A stretch of 64,000 nucleotides of DNA from Labia minor (lineage: Eukaryota; Arthropoda; Insecta; Dermaptera; Spongiphoridae), in NCBI GenBank assembly GCA_963082975.1, contig OY720346.1, positions 20,516,720-20,580,719 of the forward strand. The letters run 5' to 3'. The first letter of the stretch is position 1; each line of letters opens with the position of its first letter. The translations under genes and the position numbers were made by a program. Below are positions 11,954-25,423 of this stretch, in pieces. Below the pieces are notes generated by a model, which ran no database searches, was not told where the DNA came from, and saw only the letters and a list, made by a program, of their open reading frames with translations.

Positions 11954-14837
11954 ACCTAAAAACACACTTTTCAAAAATAGGTATCTAACTATTATATTTA
12001 TATTTTGCTGTTTGGAAGTGCAATCACACACACACACACATTCCTACAACTATTCCTATCCAGTCTATACCGCTTCAATATAATTCCTAATTCATTTTTT
12101 TAATTCCTGATAATATAGTCGTTGTGAAATCTATTTAAGTCTATTTATTTATCTTATTGTTTTATAATTATTATTTAAATAATTTAAATTCTTTTGTAAA
12201 TAATATTTAGAATAAATGAATAAAATTTTCTAGTCCAAATAAAAGAAAAGAAAAATTAAATAAAAAAAAAAAAAAAAAATCAGATTTCTTAGGAAAATTC
12301 CATTTATTTATTTATATAAATTCCCCCTCATCATTATTTGTTCAATTCGAATCACTTGATCTTTTATCAATATATAAAAAATTAACGGTAATCCCACGAC
12401 CTGATTACATTCCTTTGCTTATCAAATTAGTGAGATCCTTCGCTTGTTTCTTATATAATGATGAGGAAAATCCATTGGAGCTGTGGAAGAAAGAAGCTAG
12501 ATTCATCGTTGGTTGGCTGCTTGCAAAATATTTGACAAAAACATGCAGTCTTGGCTTATCAAAGGCCAATCAGCTCCTTCAATTGGAGGTCTCTTGGCGC
12601 AATGGCATTTGTTTCAAACCCGTTCACAATGACTGCATTGTATGAGGATCCCCTCCCATCTACATACACTTCGAGACCTTTTAATTTGCACATAAATAAC
12701 TCGGGGATGGGATCAATGTATGTAATGATATATCTAACGTTAAAACAAAATAAATAAAATAAAATGAAAAATAAAATAAAACTTAAACCGATATTACTTA
12801 TATTTTATTTAAAATAAAATAAATTCGTAAGTTATTGAGTATCTTTAAAAAAATTCATTTCATTGTGTGTGTGTGTGTATATATTCACTTATTTTAATTA
12901 TAAATAGTAAATTAATTTGGTTGACAAGAGCCAATCGTTATTTATTTTTTTTTTTTTTATTTGAATACCAAATCAGTTGATTAGATTAAAATCGAAAGAA
13001 AATATTTTAATTAAGTAATTTATCCAAAGTGGAAATGGATAAAAAAAAAACACAGAAACAAAGAGGGAATATGTGAAATGCCAAAAAGGGTTTTTTTTCC
13101 TACCTTCTCTCTCCCTCTCTCTCTCTCTCTCTTCCTCTTTCTATTTATTGCTATTTTGCCTTAAAAGAGAAAAAGAAATATACGTGCCAAGTTTGGGAAA
13201 AAATGCTTTCACTCATAGGGATGAATAATTAATTTCTAGATAAGTGCGCGATTAATAAGTTATTTCTTGTCATAGAAAATCAATTCTGATATTAATCTCT
13301 TGTTGTACAACACGAAATCCTTTTCAATCTAAAAATATTTATTTAGGATTTTTATGGATAATGCTTATCTAAAATTAAAGAATATAAAAATAAGCTAAGA
13401 ATATTGAATAGTTTGGTTCTGGTTTAAAAAATTATGGTGGATCATATCGGAGATATTAATAAAACATAAAAATAATATATACAAATCTGCATATATAAGA
13501 GTATATATAGATAAAGTTTTTATTACGTATGTATTCTTATCCTTCGTTCTAATGCCAATGAAAATATAAATTTTATATCTTCAAAATATCATATTTATTT
13601 ATTGATTTAGAATATTACAACAATTAAATTATAAATGTATGATTGCTTTTGATCAATTTTAGTTTTTCAAATTCTAAAATTCCCAAGTATTATTATATTA
13701 ATATTTTATTATTTCTTATGTTAAAATATATATTTTTTTCTATGCTTACGTATTCATTTTTACAAAATTAGATTGAAATTTCACAAAATATTTGTGGTTG
13801 ATTTGTTCACTTGTTTTTTTTTTGTTTTTTTGTTTTTTTATTTTTATTTTTTTTTTTTTTTTTTTTGGAATTCGACCACCCCGATTTGTTCTGATTGTTG
13901 AGAATGCAATACGATAATTGAAAAGTGATTCGGAATGATTGAGCAAATTGTAAAATAATGACGATCAATTGTGATTACATTCAAAGGCTACCCAGCGACA
14001 TTTATGTATTGTTTTTAAATTCATCATTCGTTAGAAAATTGGTTTCATTAGATGGATAGAAAAATTATTCTGTTAAAATAGAATGGGAAGTAATTTATAG
14101 AATAGTCGAATTACATGAAAAAAAAAATGTAGATTGGGAGTGTTGGAGTTTCTGATGAAAAGCCAAACCGTAGCTGGGAACTTCCATCCAGGAAATATTT
14201 TTGACAAATCATCACGAATGTGTCAGAATCGTACAGGGTGATTGGGTCACCCATTCAGACGCGCGCCATCAAGCTGTCAGTCTCAAGGTGCCCAACGACC
14301 CTGACGAGTACAATCGCGGGAAATATCTTATTTACGGGTGAAAACGAAAAGAAAAATATAAAAACACACACCGATTTGCCATATAATCGAAACAATTCTA
14401 TTGTTTTTTTCCGTTGGCCGAAACCCTGAATGCCAGATGGCAGCATCTCGGGGTTTCGACATACGCGTAGAGTCCGTCCCCACCGTTCTTGGCGAGCTGA
14501 GCATTCACTGGCTACTTCCGGTCGCAGGGCAACCGAATTATCGTAGGCAATTGGCCGATTCCGCTGCCCTCCAGGCGCTCCAGAACTCCGAAAGTGACAG
14601 GGAGAGTGGGAAAGAGAGAGATAGACATGATAACTCGGTATTCTCCAGGAAACCAATGCAACGAGGATCACAGATCAGGAAAATCCCCTCCGTTGGGAGT
14701 AAATGGACAATGGACGAAATTTGCAACTGAGCTGAATTAGAATCAGCCCAGCATGAAAAGATTTAATTAAGTGAAAATCAAAGCAACCCTTCCAATTATT
14801 AATATCAATCGCTATATTATCTACTATAATAAAAAAT
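11954..14837. other. AT-rich noncoding stretch with two islands
   Basis: Contains (CA)n at 12025-12040, (GT)n at 12866-12879, a CT tract at 13109-13132 and long T runs near 13816-13866. Two complex islands stand out at about 12350-12730 and 14130-14770. The second has open frames up to 138 codons on the minus strand (14255-14671), but they overlap frames on the other strand and show no domain, so I treat the island as noncoding. Confidence 0.5.
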
Positions 14838-15446
14838 CTGGAGTGTCTCCACTGAATTGGAATAAATAACATAATATATTATATTTAAATTAAATTTAAT
14901 TAATTATAAATTATAAATTAAAATTAATATATAATATTTATATTAAATCAGCGCATATAGCTTTGGCTACCGTTTGGCTCTTTGTTGATGGCACCACGTC
15001 ACGTGTTGGCGCGTGAGATTTGCAGTGTTAAAAAATTAATTCTGGTACTTTCAGCGATTCAATCAAGCTGAAATTCTATATATAGCAATTTTATACAATT
15101 TTTATTTTAATCATGTGAAAAACTATCAAACATATCTTTATTTTTACGGTCACTTTAGAAGAAAAAAAATCAAAACGTTGTAGGTAATGACCCTCTTCCG
15201 GTTGAGCTACATTTCTCAAAAGTTGACAGAAAACTATGAATTTTGAATAATGCCCCTGTACCAAATTGCATCATTCTAGCTCAAACCGTTTTTGCGTAAT
15301 CTTGGTTACATACATACACACACACACACAGACATTTTTCTCAACCTTAGTGAAAATGATTCAGGAACCTTCAAAACGTATAAAAACATCAAAATCTCAA
15401 CATCGAAAATTTTCGTGATCGCAATACTAATTTCTGGCGAGATAGT
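14838..15446 (-). mobile_element. HINE-1 copy B (Helentron-like)
   Basis: A full-length HINE-1 copy of about 609 bp, except that the low-coordinate subterminal repeat is deleted (the sequence runs from the hairpin end directly into GAATTGG). The terminal stem-loop TGGAGTGTCTCCA is intact and the opposite subterminal repeat GCGAGATAGT is intact at 15437-15446. The central block, the pair of motifs around a CACGTCACGTG box, and a (CA)n tract near 15317-15330 are present. Confidence 0.85.
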
Positions 15447-16923
15447 AAAAAATATATAAAATAATGCCAGAATATGTATTCTATTAAATTTTTAATGATT
15501 ACTTACTATATTACTATAATATATGAATATTATTATGAATCATATGTGATATTTTATTTTTATTTGACATATCCTTATATTTATAATATATGAAAAGAAG
15601 AAATGTCTAAAATAATGATTTTTATAGGAATATATATTTCTTAAGAAAACAAATTATGAAATTCAATTAGTTCAGCAAGAGAGAGAGAGAGAGAGAGAGA
15701 GAAACCTAAGATAATGCCTACTTAATTATGAAAACATGTAGAATAGGAATATAATTTTTGAATTATAGTGCCATTTAGTAATTAATTCAATAAATTAACA
15801 AGAAAAATATGTGAAAAAAAAATGTCAGTAAAGTAAAAAATAATTTAAATAATTTTTATCTAAATATGTAGAAGAAGATAAAATGATTTGTACATTTCGA
15901 TGTAGTCAGTTAGGTTTGCTATTTCTTTAAAAAAAAAAAATCTACATGAAATTTTCGAAAATTGTTGCATGTAATCTTCCCTCAGGGGAATTAAAATATC
16001 GTAGAATATCTCTGCCTGAATGATAATAATAAAGGGGCTTAGAGACAAGTTGACAAACGTATTGTGTAAAATGAATATATATATATATATTCGTATATAT
16101 AGAAATATATATAGCCCGGGACTAGTAACAAACCTACTCAATTTGGACCATGTTTAATTGTGTTTTGATCAAGGATAATGTAGACAAACAACCTGCCCGC
16201 CGCCATACAACACAACAACAACTACCACCACACGTCGCGATTTTTCTGTACTCTGCTTTCATCCCCCCCGACCCGAGGGGGTATCTCTTTTCAGCAGGGA
16301 GGGGAGGTAATTTTACATTTGTAACGGCGAATAATTACTGCCGCAGCATAAACAAGAATTATGTGTTAATTCAGAGAGAGAGAGAGAGAGAGAGAGAGGA
16401 GTGGGGTGGGGTTGTTTTAAACCTATAATCAAGTAAAATGCGCTCACACGGGCTCATATTTTGGCTCTGGTGCATGGAAAAAACGGGGGGGGGGGAAGAG
16501 CTCACAGCTGGCCAGCAATCACATCATCCATTATCAGACCTGGGAAAGAGAGAGAGACTGGGAGAGTACTGGCGAATACAAAGAGTGGAAGGGGAGACTG
16601 ATTAATTTTATTAATTAGGTTATTTGGAATTGAGCACGTGTCGAAACGGGCGGCACTTTAAAAAGGATTTTCAAAAATACCCCCTCACTAATCCGTCTAA
16701 TCGTATTCATAAATCAATAAGTGCCTTCAGGTGAGAAAAAATAGAGTGTCATTTCATTTTAACGTTCGTTCCAATACTAAATAAAAAAAAAAACAAATTA
16801 AAAAAAAAATAATTAACTAAACACAATAGGTATATATTTTTATCTAAATTATCATTTAAAATCATTAAATGACTGAACTTTTAATTAAATCATAATTTAT
16901 ATATATGTATACATGTATATATA
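15447..16923. other. Noncoding stretch with GA-rich and G-run sequence
   Basis: Holds (GA)n at 15678-15702 and 16373-16398, a run of 11 G at 16485-16495 and a complex island at about 16140-16740. Short open frames exist but consist largely of simple repeat or have no recognisable domain. Confidence 0.5.
16373..16398. repeat. (GA)13 microsatellite
   Basis: Pure purine run followed by GGAGTGGGGTGGGG; part of a purine-rich tract. Confidence 0.95.
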
Positions 16924-17138
16924 CACTGAGGTGCAAAAAAAGTGGAACGCTTAGAAAAATTAGATTTTTTAAAATAATTTTCAGGAAAAACATATATAGT
17001 GTTTTATTTAAACTTTTAATTAATTGTTACAAATATTTTAAAACAATTTTCAAAATTCTGATAGTCCAACCACTTACCAAAAATTATTTGAAAAAAATCA
17101 AATTTTTCTAAGCGTTCCACTTTTTTTGCACCTCAGTG
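16924..17138. mobile_element. Tc1/mariner-type miniature element with TA target duplication
   Basis: The ends are near-perfect inverted repeats beginning CACTGAGGTGCAAAAAAAGT; the first 38 bases pair without mismatch and similarity continues to about 60 bases. The element is flanked by TA on both sides (16922-16923 and 17139-17140), as expected for Tc1/mariner insertion, and the CACTG start fits Tc1-like ends. At 215 bp it has no transposase and must be non-autonomous. The high identity of the arms suggests a fairly young insertion. Confidence 0.9.
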
Positions 17139-18877
17139 TATGTTTAAAGAGAGGAGTTAGGGTCTTTATTATTTCGAATATTATTCTTATTTCATTTTTA
17201 AAAGGATACTAAGAGCAGATACCAGAGGTACTTGAATATAAATATCTCGATAACAATATACAGAAGTATATCTAATGCATCTAGTATGCTACTATTTTAT
17301 TACAAAATAGACTTTTTATTATTTCTATCATGTCATACGACAAATTCAATTATTCATAAATAAATATTTATCGAGTTAAATAGTCGTGTTTAGTTGTAAA
17401 GGGTCAATTTGAAAAGTTCTTCAAAGTAATAATTGAATATAATAATTTATGATATATTAGAATGAATTAAAAATTCATTGGAATTATTTAAAATGTATTT
17501 AAATCTATTAGAGTTAATTATTTTTAAACTTGTGTTTTTAATTTAATACAAATACCATTGATAAAAATAAGTTTCAGTTTAATTTTATTAAAAAATATCT
17601 AAATATAACAGGGATTATATATTTAATGTTTTATACTACATATGTATAATCAAATTTTGACATAGTTTTGTTGCGTGTTAAAAAATCACGAACTAACTAC
17701 TAAAATAAAAATAAATAAAAGTAAAAAATTAAAAATTAATAAAAGATTTATGAATCATTCGAATATTCAATTAAAAGTTTTATCATTTTAATTACTTAAT
17801 TTATAGTGTTATTATTAATATTTATTATATATATAAGTTGTATTAAATTATTTTTTTTTAAAAATAAAAATTCAAATTTTCTTTTTTTTTATATATTATT
17901 GATAAAATTTTAACAATATCATTAAATATGCAAACATAAAAGTAATAATAAATTTTCTAGACAAAAACAATGTTAAAACTTTCTTGAAGTTATTAAAAAG
18001 TAAATTGATTAAAATTTTCAAAAAAAAAAAAAAAAAAAAATATTCATCAGATGCCCATAAAAGCGACATGATCTGGTTTTTACGTCCTTGGGATTCGATT
18101 TAATTACCTAGCAATTTGATACCACAAATAAATAAAATTGTAAAGTTATTTAATAAAAAACAACACCAATATATATATATATATATATATATATTGAAGC
18201 TCTCATTAAAATTCATAAAGTAGTTGGAAGTTTACGTGTCAATTGTAGATATCCGCCAGCGTACAAACAGAAAACAACATAACCGAGCTATAAACCTCAC
18301 TCAGTAATCGTTTTCGGCTATCTAATTAAAAATCGTGTTCAGCTCCACCCTAAAAATGCAGCCAATAGTTCTAGACCATTTCTAGAAAAGAAAAAAAAAA
18401 TGAAAACAACGCCAAAAAAAAAAAATACAACAACAACCAAGTGTCTATTGATTTGCCAGTAATCAGATTAATTCTGACGTGTGAAGTTAATTATAACTCT
18501 CACAGTTTGGATTTTAGGTATTTGAATTTTTATTTTATATAAATAAAAATAAAAACAAACCCCTTATCTGATTCACGACAAAGAACTGTATGTATAAAAT
18601 GTTTGGTAAAGTTCAAGTAAAATTTCACTTTATCAAGGATATACCTATAAAGCCATGTCTCAAAAACATAGATTACTATAAACAAACATACATTTTTAAA
18701 AGAAAAAAAATGAACGTGTTTGGCCATCACAATACTTTCCTTCAAGGTCGATATTTCATTCAAATCACTGATTATACAATCAAATCAGATATTAAATAAA
18801 TCATAAAAACGTGTTATTAAGGAAATTGTTTAATTATTACTTTCAATTCGAAAGTATCGAATAACAAATACTATTTT
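17139..18877. other. AT-rich noncoding stretch
   Basis: Mostly AT-rich, with an A run near 18020-18040, (TA)n at 18170-18194 and one complex island at about 18220-18500. Open frames near 18530-18800 overlap on both strands and show no domain. No gene is supported. Confidence 0.5.
18866..18877. repeat. Target-site duplication, left (fold-back copy 1)
   Basis: AAATACTATTTT here is repeated exactly at 19119-19130, directly bracketing the fold-back element. Confidence 0.75.
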
Positions 18878-19118
18878 TACTATTATTAAAGCTTTGGTAG
18901 TTGTTTTTATTTATAATGGAAGTTTGTAAATTAAACCACATATTGATATTTGTTATTGTAAATTTATTCAAAAAATACAAACATATACACAACGTTTCGA
19001 TTGCTACTTCTGCAATACACAACGTTTCGATTGCAGAAGTAGCAATATGTTTGTATTTTTTGAATAAATTTACAATAACAAATATCAATATGTGGTTTAA
19101 TTTACAAAATTCCATTAT
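18878..19118. mobile_element. Fold-back element copy 1, probable Penelope-like derivative
   Basis: Two long arms pair: the left arm spans roughly 18913-18990 and the right arm 19045-19118. The loop contains two direct copies of ACACAACGTTTCGATTGC, one preceding and one following a complementary CTACTTCTGCAA / TTGCAGAAGTAG pair. A non-palindromic leader ATTAAAGCTTTGGTAGTTG precedes the left arm and recurs in the copies at 25181 and 42279. A 12-bp target duplication of this length fits a retroelement better than a classical miniature DNA transposon. The CGAAACGTT motif resembles the hammerhead-ribozyme remnant found in many Penelope-like elements; that assignment is inference. Open frames here are just the arms read through. 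Confidence 0.65.
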
Positions 19119-19130
19119 AAATACTATTTT
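19119..19130. repeat. Target-site duplication, right (fold-back copy 1)
   Basis: AAATACTATTTT, identical to 18866-18877. Confidence 0.75.
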
Positions 19131-19992
19131 AGTTTTTTTAGTTTTTTTTTTCCTATATCCTTATCTATATATCTATATATAAACATATTTCATTAATAAT
19201 ATTAAATTAAGCATAGTTATATATATCTTTAAATTTAGAAAAAGATTTAAATAAATAAATAAGAACAAAATTCACAAGAAATAAATAAATAATGAAACAT
19301 TTAATAGGATTCGGATATCGAAATAAATAAAATATTTATTAATGAAATTAATTAAATAGAACTACACAGAATTTTATTTTTATTCATATAAGATCATAAA
19401 TTCCTGAATTTGAATTTTCAAGATGTTATATATATATATATATATTTACATGATCATATATATGCATATAAAAAATTGAAAGTATTAATACCAGATTCAT
19501 TCATATGTATTAAAATTATATTTTGATCTAAAATCGATCTTGAATATGATTATTATTAAAAAATTATTATTTGATTTTCAATAATATAATAATAAATAAA
19601 TAAATAAATAAAATGAATAGTTAACAGATTTTAAGATAAAAATCAAAACATGCAATACATTTTTAAACACTATAATTTGTATAATACAACATTCAATGTT
19701 AAATAATGATATATTTTGTTATTAGATGTATATATATATAAATATAAATTATTATTATTATTATGATAAATTAATGAATGATTTAGATATATTTATAAGA
19801 AGATGATTTATTTTTTCAGTTGAGAATGAGTTAAGTTTAGATTTTTTTTTTTAGGAAAAAAAAAACAAGAAAAATCTCATGATATTTGATTAATTCTCTA
19901 GTATTTATATCTAAAGTGATAATGATATATATTATAACATTTTCAACGGGTAAAGTTTATATATTTTATTAAGTTTTTTTTTTAATATTTTT

Positions 19993-20565
19993 TTATTTTC
20001 TTTTTTTCTGTTTTTTCTTTCTTTTTTTTTGATATTCGTATGGATTTGTCGGTTCTGGTAGACTAGGCTGAGTATTATCCAAATCGGGATGGCAATACCA
20101 TGAAGGAGGAGGGGGGTGAAGGGGTCTTCCTCTCCGTCCAAGATGCGTTCCGCTGTCATCGCGATCGGCCGGTTCTCTAGGCAAATGGCGCCGCGTTACG
20201 CGTTTTAACGAGCGATTAACCATGGCCACGAGAAAAGAACTTAATGGTTCGTTATGTTTGCCAGCAATATAAACTCGGCACGATGATAGTTTATAAATAG
20301 GCTCCAGGATCTCTTTGCTCTTTGCCACAATTTTTGTAAAATGCCAATTGGATCCATTAACCAACGAGTAAATTATTTTAGTTTTCAAGACAAGCAAGAA
20401 ATAAAAATGCAAATCGGCTGCATGGAAAAACTGGACCAAGTGGTATAAATCTGGCAGGGAATAATTGTCAGGTGAGACGCCAGAGGAGGAGAAGGGGGTG
20501 TTTGGGGAGGGAGGGGGAGCGATGGACGACGACCAGTCAGCTAGCAACCGCGCCATTGTATACAT
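19993..20565 (-). CDS. Longest open frame in the window, unrecognised, doubtful
   Basis: A 190-codon frame starting with ATG at 20565. I recognise no family. The first third has a proline- and serine-rich segment (PPPSPNTPFSSSG), the middle is hydrophobic and aromatic, a basic and acidic stretch follows, and the tail is almost only lysine and arginine because it runs into a poly-purine tract of low complexity. It has no upstream promoter signal or intron pattern that I can see. The island it lies in is less AT-rich than its surroundings, which lowers stop-codon frequency and could produce the frame by chance. A conserved noncoding element is an equally good explanation. Confidence 0.15.
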   Translation of the reverse strand: MYTMARLLADWSSSIAPPPSPNTPFSSSGVSPDNYSLPDLYHLVQFFHAADLHFYFLLVLKTKIIYSLVNGSNWHFTKIVAKSKEILEPIYKLSSCRVYIAGKHNEPLSSFLVAMVNRSLKRVTRRHLPREPADRDDSGTHLGRRGRPLHPPPPSWYCHPDLDNTQPSLPEPTNPYEYQKKRKKKQKKRK

Positions 20566-21615
20566 ACATTAATATGCATGATTCGAAAAAAAATGGAAAC
20601 TTTTTGGGAGGTGTACGATTTAATTTCTTAATTTTATATACAGCTATAAACCATTTTATTTACTTATTAATTATGTTATTATGCAATAAAGATTCCATTT
20701 TAGCGAATATAAATTTAAATAGGAAATGAAAATGAGATTTTTAATTAGTGGTTCCATTTTGCATTTTTTTTTTTTATTATGTTTTTATTATAATTCGAAA
20801 ATGAAATTAACTAAGAAAATGTCAATAAATTAGTATAATAAATAATGATCCCTCTTTAAGATTTATAGTTATTTAGATATTATAATTGATTTTTGCTATA
20901 TTTAACTAAATTCTTAAATATCAATAAATTCTAAAAAAATTACTAAATTTGCTTTTAAATATTCAAATCTAAAAAAGGTTTCCGCTATATAGAAATTTAA
21001 CTAAATTTTTAAAACTCTACATATAAATTATGTAAAATTTCTATTTAGCCTTTCGCAATAAAATAAAATAAAAATGATATTTTTAAATTAAATAAATACG
21101 GATGTATTTATAATATATAGCACAAGTACGTCAATCGACCTTGCCAAAACTTTAATATACGTCACTCAGGGATCAAAATAAATATCGAACTCTGAAAAAA
21201 AAAAATATAATATTTCAGAAGAAAATAATTAAAGAAAAAAGAAAAAAAATATCTTTGATTGATCAAATCGTGTAAATAAAATCCTTGCAATTATTCTTAT
21301 TCTGAAATATTAAAATATTTTTCAGTTTTTTTTTTTTTTTGTATATGAATTCATAAATTTAATTCTCAATCAACCTACAATCTTCTAATGCTATGACATT
21401 TTCATCAGATTTCGAATACTCACATTCCAATCTACGAAAAAGCAAATAAAGTTTAATAATTCTTTATTTGGATTTCATTATATATATATATTATATATAA
21501 TATAAATAAATAATGAATCCCATTTTATAGTATCATCGTCTGGAATTTCTATATTTGAAGTTCAATATCAATTAATAAAATACGATTAACGTTTATATTC
21601 CTTTTCCAATTCGAG

Positions 21616-21620
<5 letters not shown>

Positions 21621-21651
<31 letters not shown>
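21621..21651. repeat. (TA)n microsatellite
   Basis: Pure TA run. Confidence 0.95.
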
Positions 21652-21652
<1 letters not shown>

Positions 21653-24600
21653 CTAATCGAGAAACTTAGTTGAGAGAGTCCCCTCTCTATAAATTGAAAA
21701 TACATGATATAATTTGGATACCCTAGACTTATAAATAAAATAAACAAGTCTGGAAACTAATTATTTGTTTGTATGTATTAAAACATCGAATTAGATACGA
21801 GAATTCATTTTTTTTAATGCTCTCACTCATCCAGTTATATTTTACTTCTCTTCTTTGTTATAATTAACAACAACCCAGTGATCCTCCCTCTCCCCCTTCT
21901 TTAAAGAATAAAATGGGTTGATAGTGGATAATGATTGAACACGTGTTTGGTTCTGCTCATAAAATGATGTCGTCAGGAGTTTCTTTAAGTGTCCGTAAGG
22001 TATTTATTAGGGGTAAATAGACTCTCTGGGTGGTGGTATGGGAGAAAAACACCACATCTTGTCTGGTCGTTTAAATCTCCTTTTGTAGCCTGTGATAACA
22101 AACAAGAGAGGCTGCTGAAAAACACCGGATTGTCTCTCATGAAAAGAGGAGGGCTGTTTACTTGAAAAAGGGGCTTAAAATACTTAGAGATTAAAACAAT
22201 GATCGCTATCATAATCATCATCAAACTCGTTGAAAATTACAACGGCAGATAATATGATAATAAAATAGAGATAGATAATATCCAAATGTCCTATATTTAA
22301 TAATTTAATAAGTAATTAGTAATTCAAGGAGAAAGATAGCATAACATAGAAACAAAATACATTTAATGAAATAATCTTAGGTTGGGATCCATTAATTGCT
22401 ACAAAAGAGAACACGAATCTTGGACGGAGACCAAGGAGTTGTAAAAGAAAGTTGGAGGAGGAAGAAAAAAAAATAGAGATTCATTTGGAATTTGTGGCTT
22501 AACATTTCGGGCGAAATTGTCTTTTTGTCTTTCATTTGGCTCGTAAGCGTATATTTTTGACAAGTGCCTGGGCGGGGTGGCGACAAGGCCGAAGACACCC
22601 AAGGGAGGAGGATATTCTCGGCACGGCACCAGGCCTGATATTTATACGTCTCTCGTTCGTCGCAGACCACCAAACTCGTCGTCGGGGGTGCCCACATGTG
22701 TCACGGAGGTGACGTCAGCAGCACGCGACCCTTCGCCCTTATGCGTGCATTCAGGGGTGGGTGAGTCATCTGTCCGTCTGTCCGTCAAAAGTGAGTGACA
22801 TTGGGGACAAGATAATGCCCAAGTACCAATGTCGTCGACGTTGCACCCTTTCCCCACTGACACACTGACGATTGAGGGGTGGGGTTGAAGAGTACTTTTT
22901 CATACCCGACTCCTCCTTTCCTCTTTTCGTCCATTATTCATAATAACGCGTCTTTTTTTTTGCAGTCGCTATGAAAAATCCAAGTAGAAATTCCGATTTG
23001 TTTTTAAAACCATTTTTTTTTCTCATTCTTTCTTTTGTTTTTGTTCATTTATACATCACGATACGATCATAAATTTATTTAAACAGAATGACTTTAATTT
23101 GAATTTTCTTTTTTTTTCGACATGGAATCATTTATAAAATATGCAAAGGGTTTTCATGAGTTTTCGGATGAATGGGGTCAGGGCTGTTGGACACTCACAT
23201 CGAGAGATTGAAACAGAGGGAGGGGAGTGGGGGTGTTTTTTTTTCCTGGCATCATCCTTTTGGCACAACGACCAGGTGAGAAATAAATAGACGGCGGGGA
23301 AGCATTGGCACCGGAATGCAGCCGAATCCATCACAAAAGCAACTGGCGAATTTATCACAGCCAATTCAATTATTACACAGACTCTCCCCCCTCCCAAAAT
23401 CCTCTTAAAAAAATTTTAAAAAAATATTCCAGAATGACAAGAATATCACGCGTCTTGCTTATATAGAACTAAATATACATTCGGGGGAAAAAAAAACACC
23501 AGTGAGGAATGGAACGAAATGGTCCAGAAAATAACTTGAGAAGAAATAATTAATCGCTCTTAATCATTCAATTTGTAGAGAACAGACGCGGACCTTCCTT
23601 AAGGTGAATGAGAAGAGGGGGTCTCCTTGATTAATATATAATAGAGGGGACGATAAAAAAAAAATTAATTCACACATTCTAAATAAAATATGGTTGGTGA
23701 TGAGGGGCAAGATAAAGTAAAACAAGTTTCCGCATCTTTAATAAAATTGTACTACGTATTATCTCGTCGCTATTTATTAATTTATTCGTTTATTGAACGG
23801 GGTCCAAATTAAATCTCTTAGAGAGAAAAATTAATATCAATATAGAAATATAGTGGTTATAAATTGTAGACAGATGAATTTTCTTTTAAATTTAAACTTA
23901 ATTATATATTAATAAATTATTTGCATAATTAGAATGATGATTTTATATTAATTTTTCACATTTATTACTTAACATGCCTAGAATTGAGGGAGAAAAAAAA
24001 TAATGGACAAAGTTGTTTTTCTGATTAACTCGATAAGTAATTGAATAATTATATAGTCGCCCGTGTATTTATTAGAAGTAAATTTAAGGATCATTTTTTT
24101 TTTATTATTATTTTTTAATGAAATATAATATTTATATATTATTATCCAATAGAATGTTTTTATTTCTATTTGTTATTAAAAGGTATTTAATTGAAATTAC
24201 TTTTCATTTAGGAAAGGGAAAATTTTAGATGGTAAATTAGTTATAATTTTAAATAATAACTAAAGTGAACAAGCCTCCAAGGCTTACAAAATATTCAAAT
24301 TATAAAGTTGGAAAATTTCATTAGTACGTTTGCTTGAGAGGAGAGACTGTTGAGCCTCCTACTCAGACGAGAACTTTATTTATACCTACTATTAATAATA
24401 TTATATTTTATATATGTATTTATTTATTTTTAATATGAATAATAATAAATAATTTATGAAAATTGGTAAAAAAAAATTTTAAAATTAGTTTAAAGAAAGT
24501 AATAATGTAAATATAACTATTTATAATCAGGGTCAATAAAGTAAAAATTTTATATATTTAAAGGTAAGTAGGTATATTAGATATTTAGGTAAAGATATAT

Positions 24601-25167
24601 TATTATTATTATTAAAAAAAAATTTCTCTGGATATCTTTGATTAATTAAAATAAAATTGTATTCTATAATTTTAATCTTCGATGTTAATAAATAATAAGA
24701 ATAATGGATTAGGCAATAATTTTCGAATATATATTATAATATTTAAATTATATCCCCTCTAGTAAAAAGAGAGAAAAAATTGTTCATACTAATCGAATAT
24801 TCAAATATGATTATAGTATGTACATAAATAAAAGTGGTTGTCTTGTTATACTCCTATAATTTATATTCTCAAAGAAATACATTCAATTATTCTTTAAAAT
24901 AATTAAGAAATTTACATCCCAAAAATTAAAATTAACAATAAATGGACTGTTGACACACGATCCATTGATTAATACTTTTATTAGGAATATCTAAGCTTCA
25001 AATGCCTCACATTGAATTTATTTTTAATAATAAAATTTTTTTCAGAGAAATAAAAAAATATTTGTTTTATTTTTACACATATTTTTCTATTTTAGGGTAT
25101 AACTATATTTATATTATTTATATTATTTTATTTATTTATTTAATTTATTTTTATTATAATTATATCA

Positions 25168-25180
25168 ATTTTATTTTAAA
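25168..25180. repeat. Target-site duplication, left (fold-back copy 2), imperfect
   Basis: ATTTTATTTTAAA here matches ATTTTATTTAAAA at 25424-25436 with small differences, bracketing fold-back copy 2. Confidence 0.5.
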
Positions 25181-25423
25181 TTATTAAAGCTTTGGTGGTT
25201 GTTTTTATTTATAAGGGAATTTTGTAAATAAAACCACATATTGATATTTTTTTATTGTAAATTTATTCAAAAAATACACAACATTTCGATTGCTACGACT
25301 GCACTATCCGAGCGTCCAGTGCTAGCAATCGAAACGTTGTGTATTTTTTGAATTCTTTTGAATAAATTTACAATAAAAAAATATCAATATGTGGTTTTAT
25401 TTACAAAATTCCCTTACAATTTG
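25181..25423. mobile_element. Fold-back element copy 2, probable Penelope-like derivative
   Basis: Starts with the leader ATTAAAGCTTTGGTGGTTG shared with the other two copies. The left arm (about 25213-25280) pairs with the right arm (about 25335-25420), containing the same AAACCACATATTGATAT block as copy 1. The loop carries ATTTCGATTGCTA on one side and TAGCAATCGAAACGTTG on the other, with a short unique middle (GACTGCACTATCCGAGCG). The right arm has a small internal duplication of TTTTGAAT. No protein is encoded. Confidence 0.65.

Larger units (their letters stand above)
19131..25180. other. Noncoding stretch with several composition islands
   Basis: No confident gene. Islands of balanced composition lie at about 20040-20580, 21880-22250, 22390-22960 and 23130-23400. 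The island at 22390 includes a perfect TGACGTCA followed by GCA at 22710-22720. Low-complexity parts include (TA)n at 19430-19445 and 21621-21651, poly-T near 21326-21340 and AT-rich sequence from 23640 to 25180. Some islands lie close to GA- or G-rich tracts. Confidence 0.5.

Noticed and set aside
14255..14730. Minus-strand 138-codon frame and plus-strand 109-codon frame
   Set aside because: They overlap on opposite strands in a less AT-rich island, end in low-complexity phenylalanine or serine-leucine runs, and show no recognisable motif.
18843..19182. Open frames on both strands with near-identical translations
   Set aside because: They result from the palindromic arms of fold-back copy 1, not from genes.
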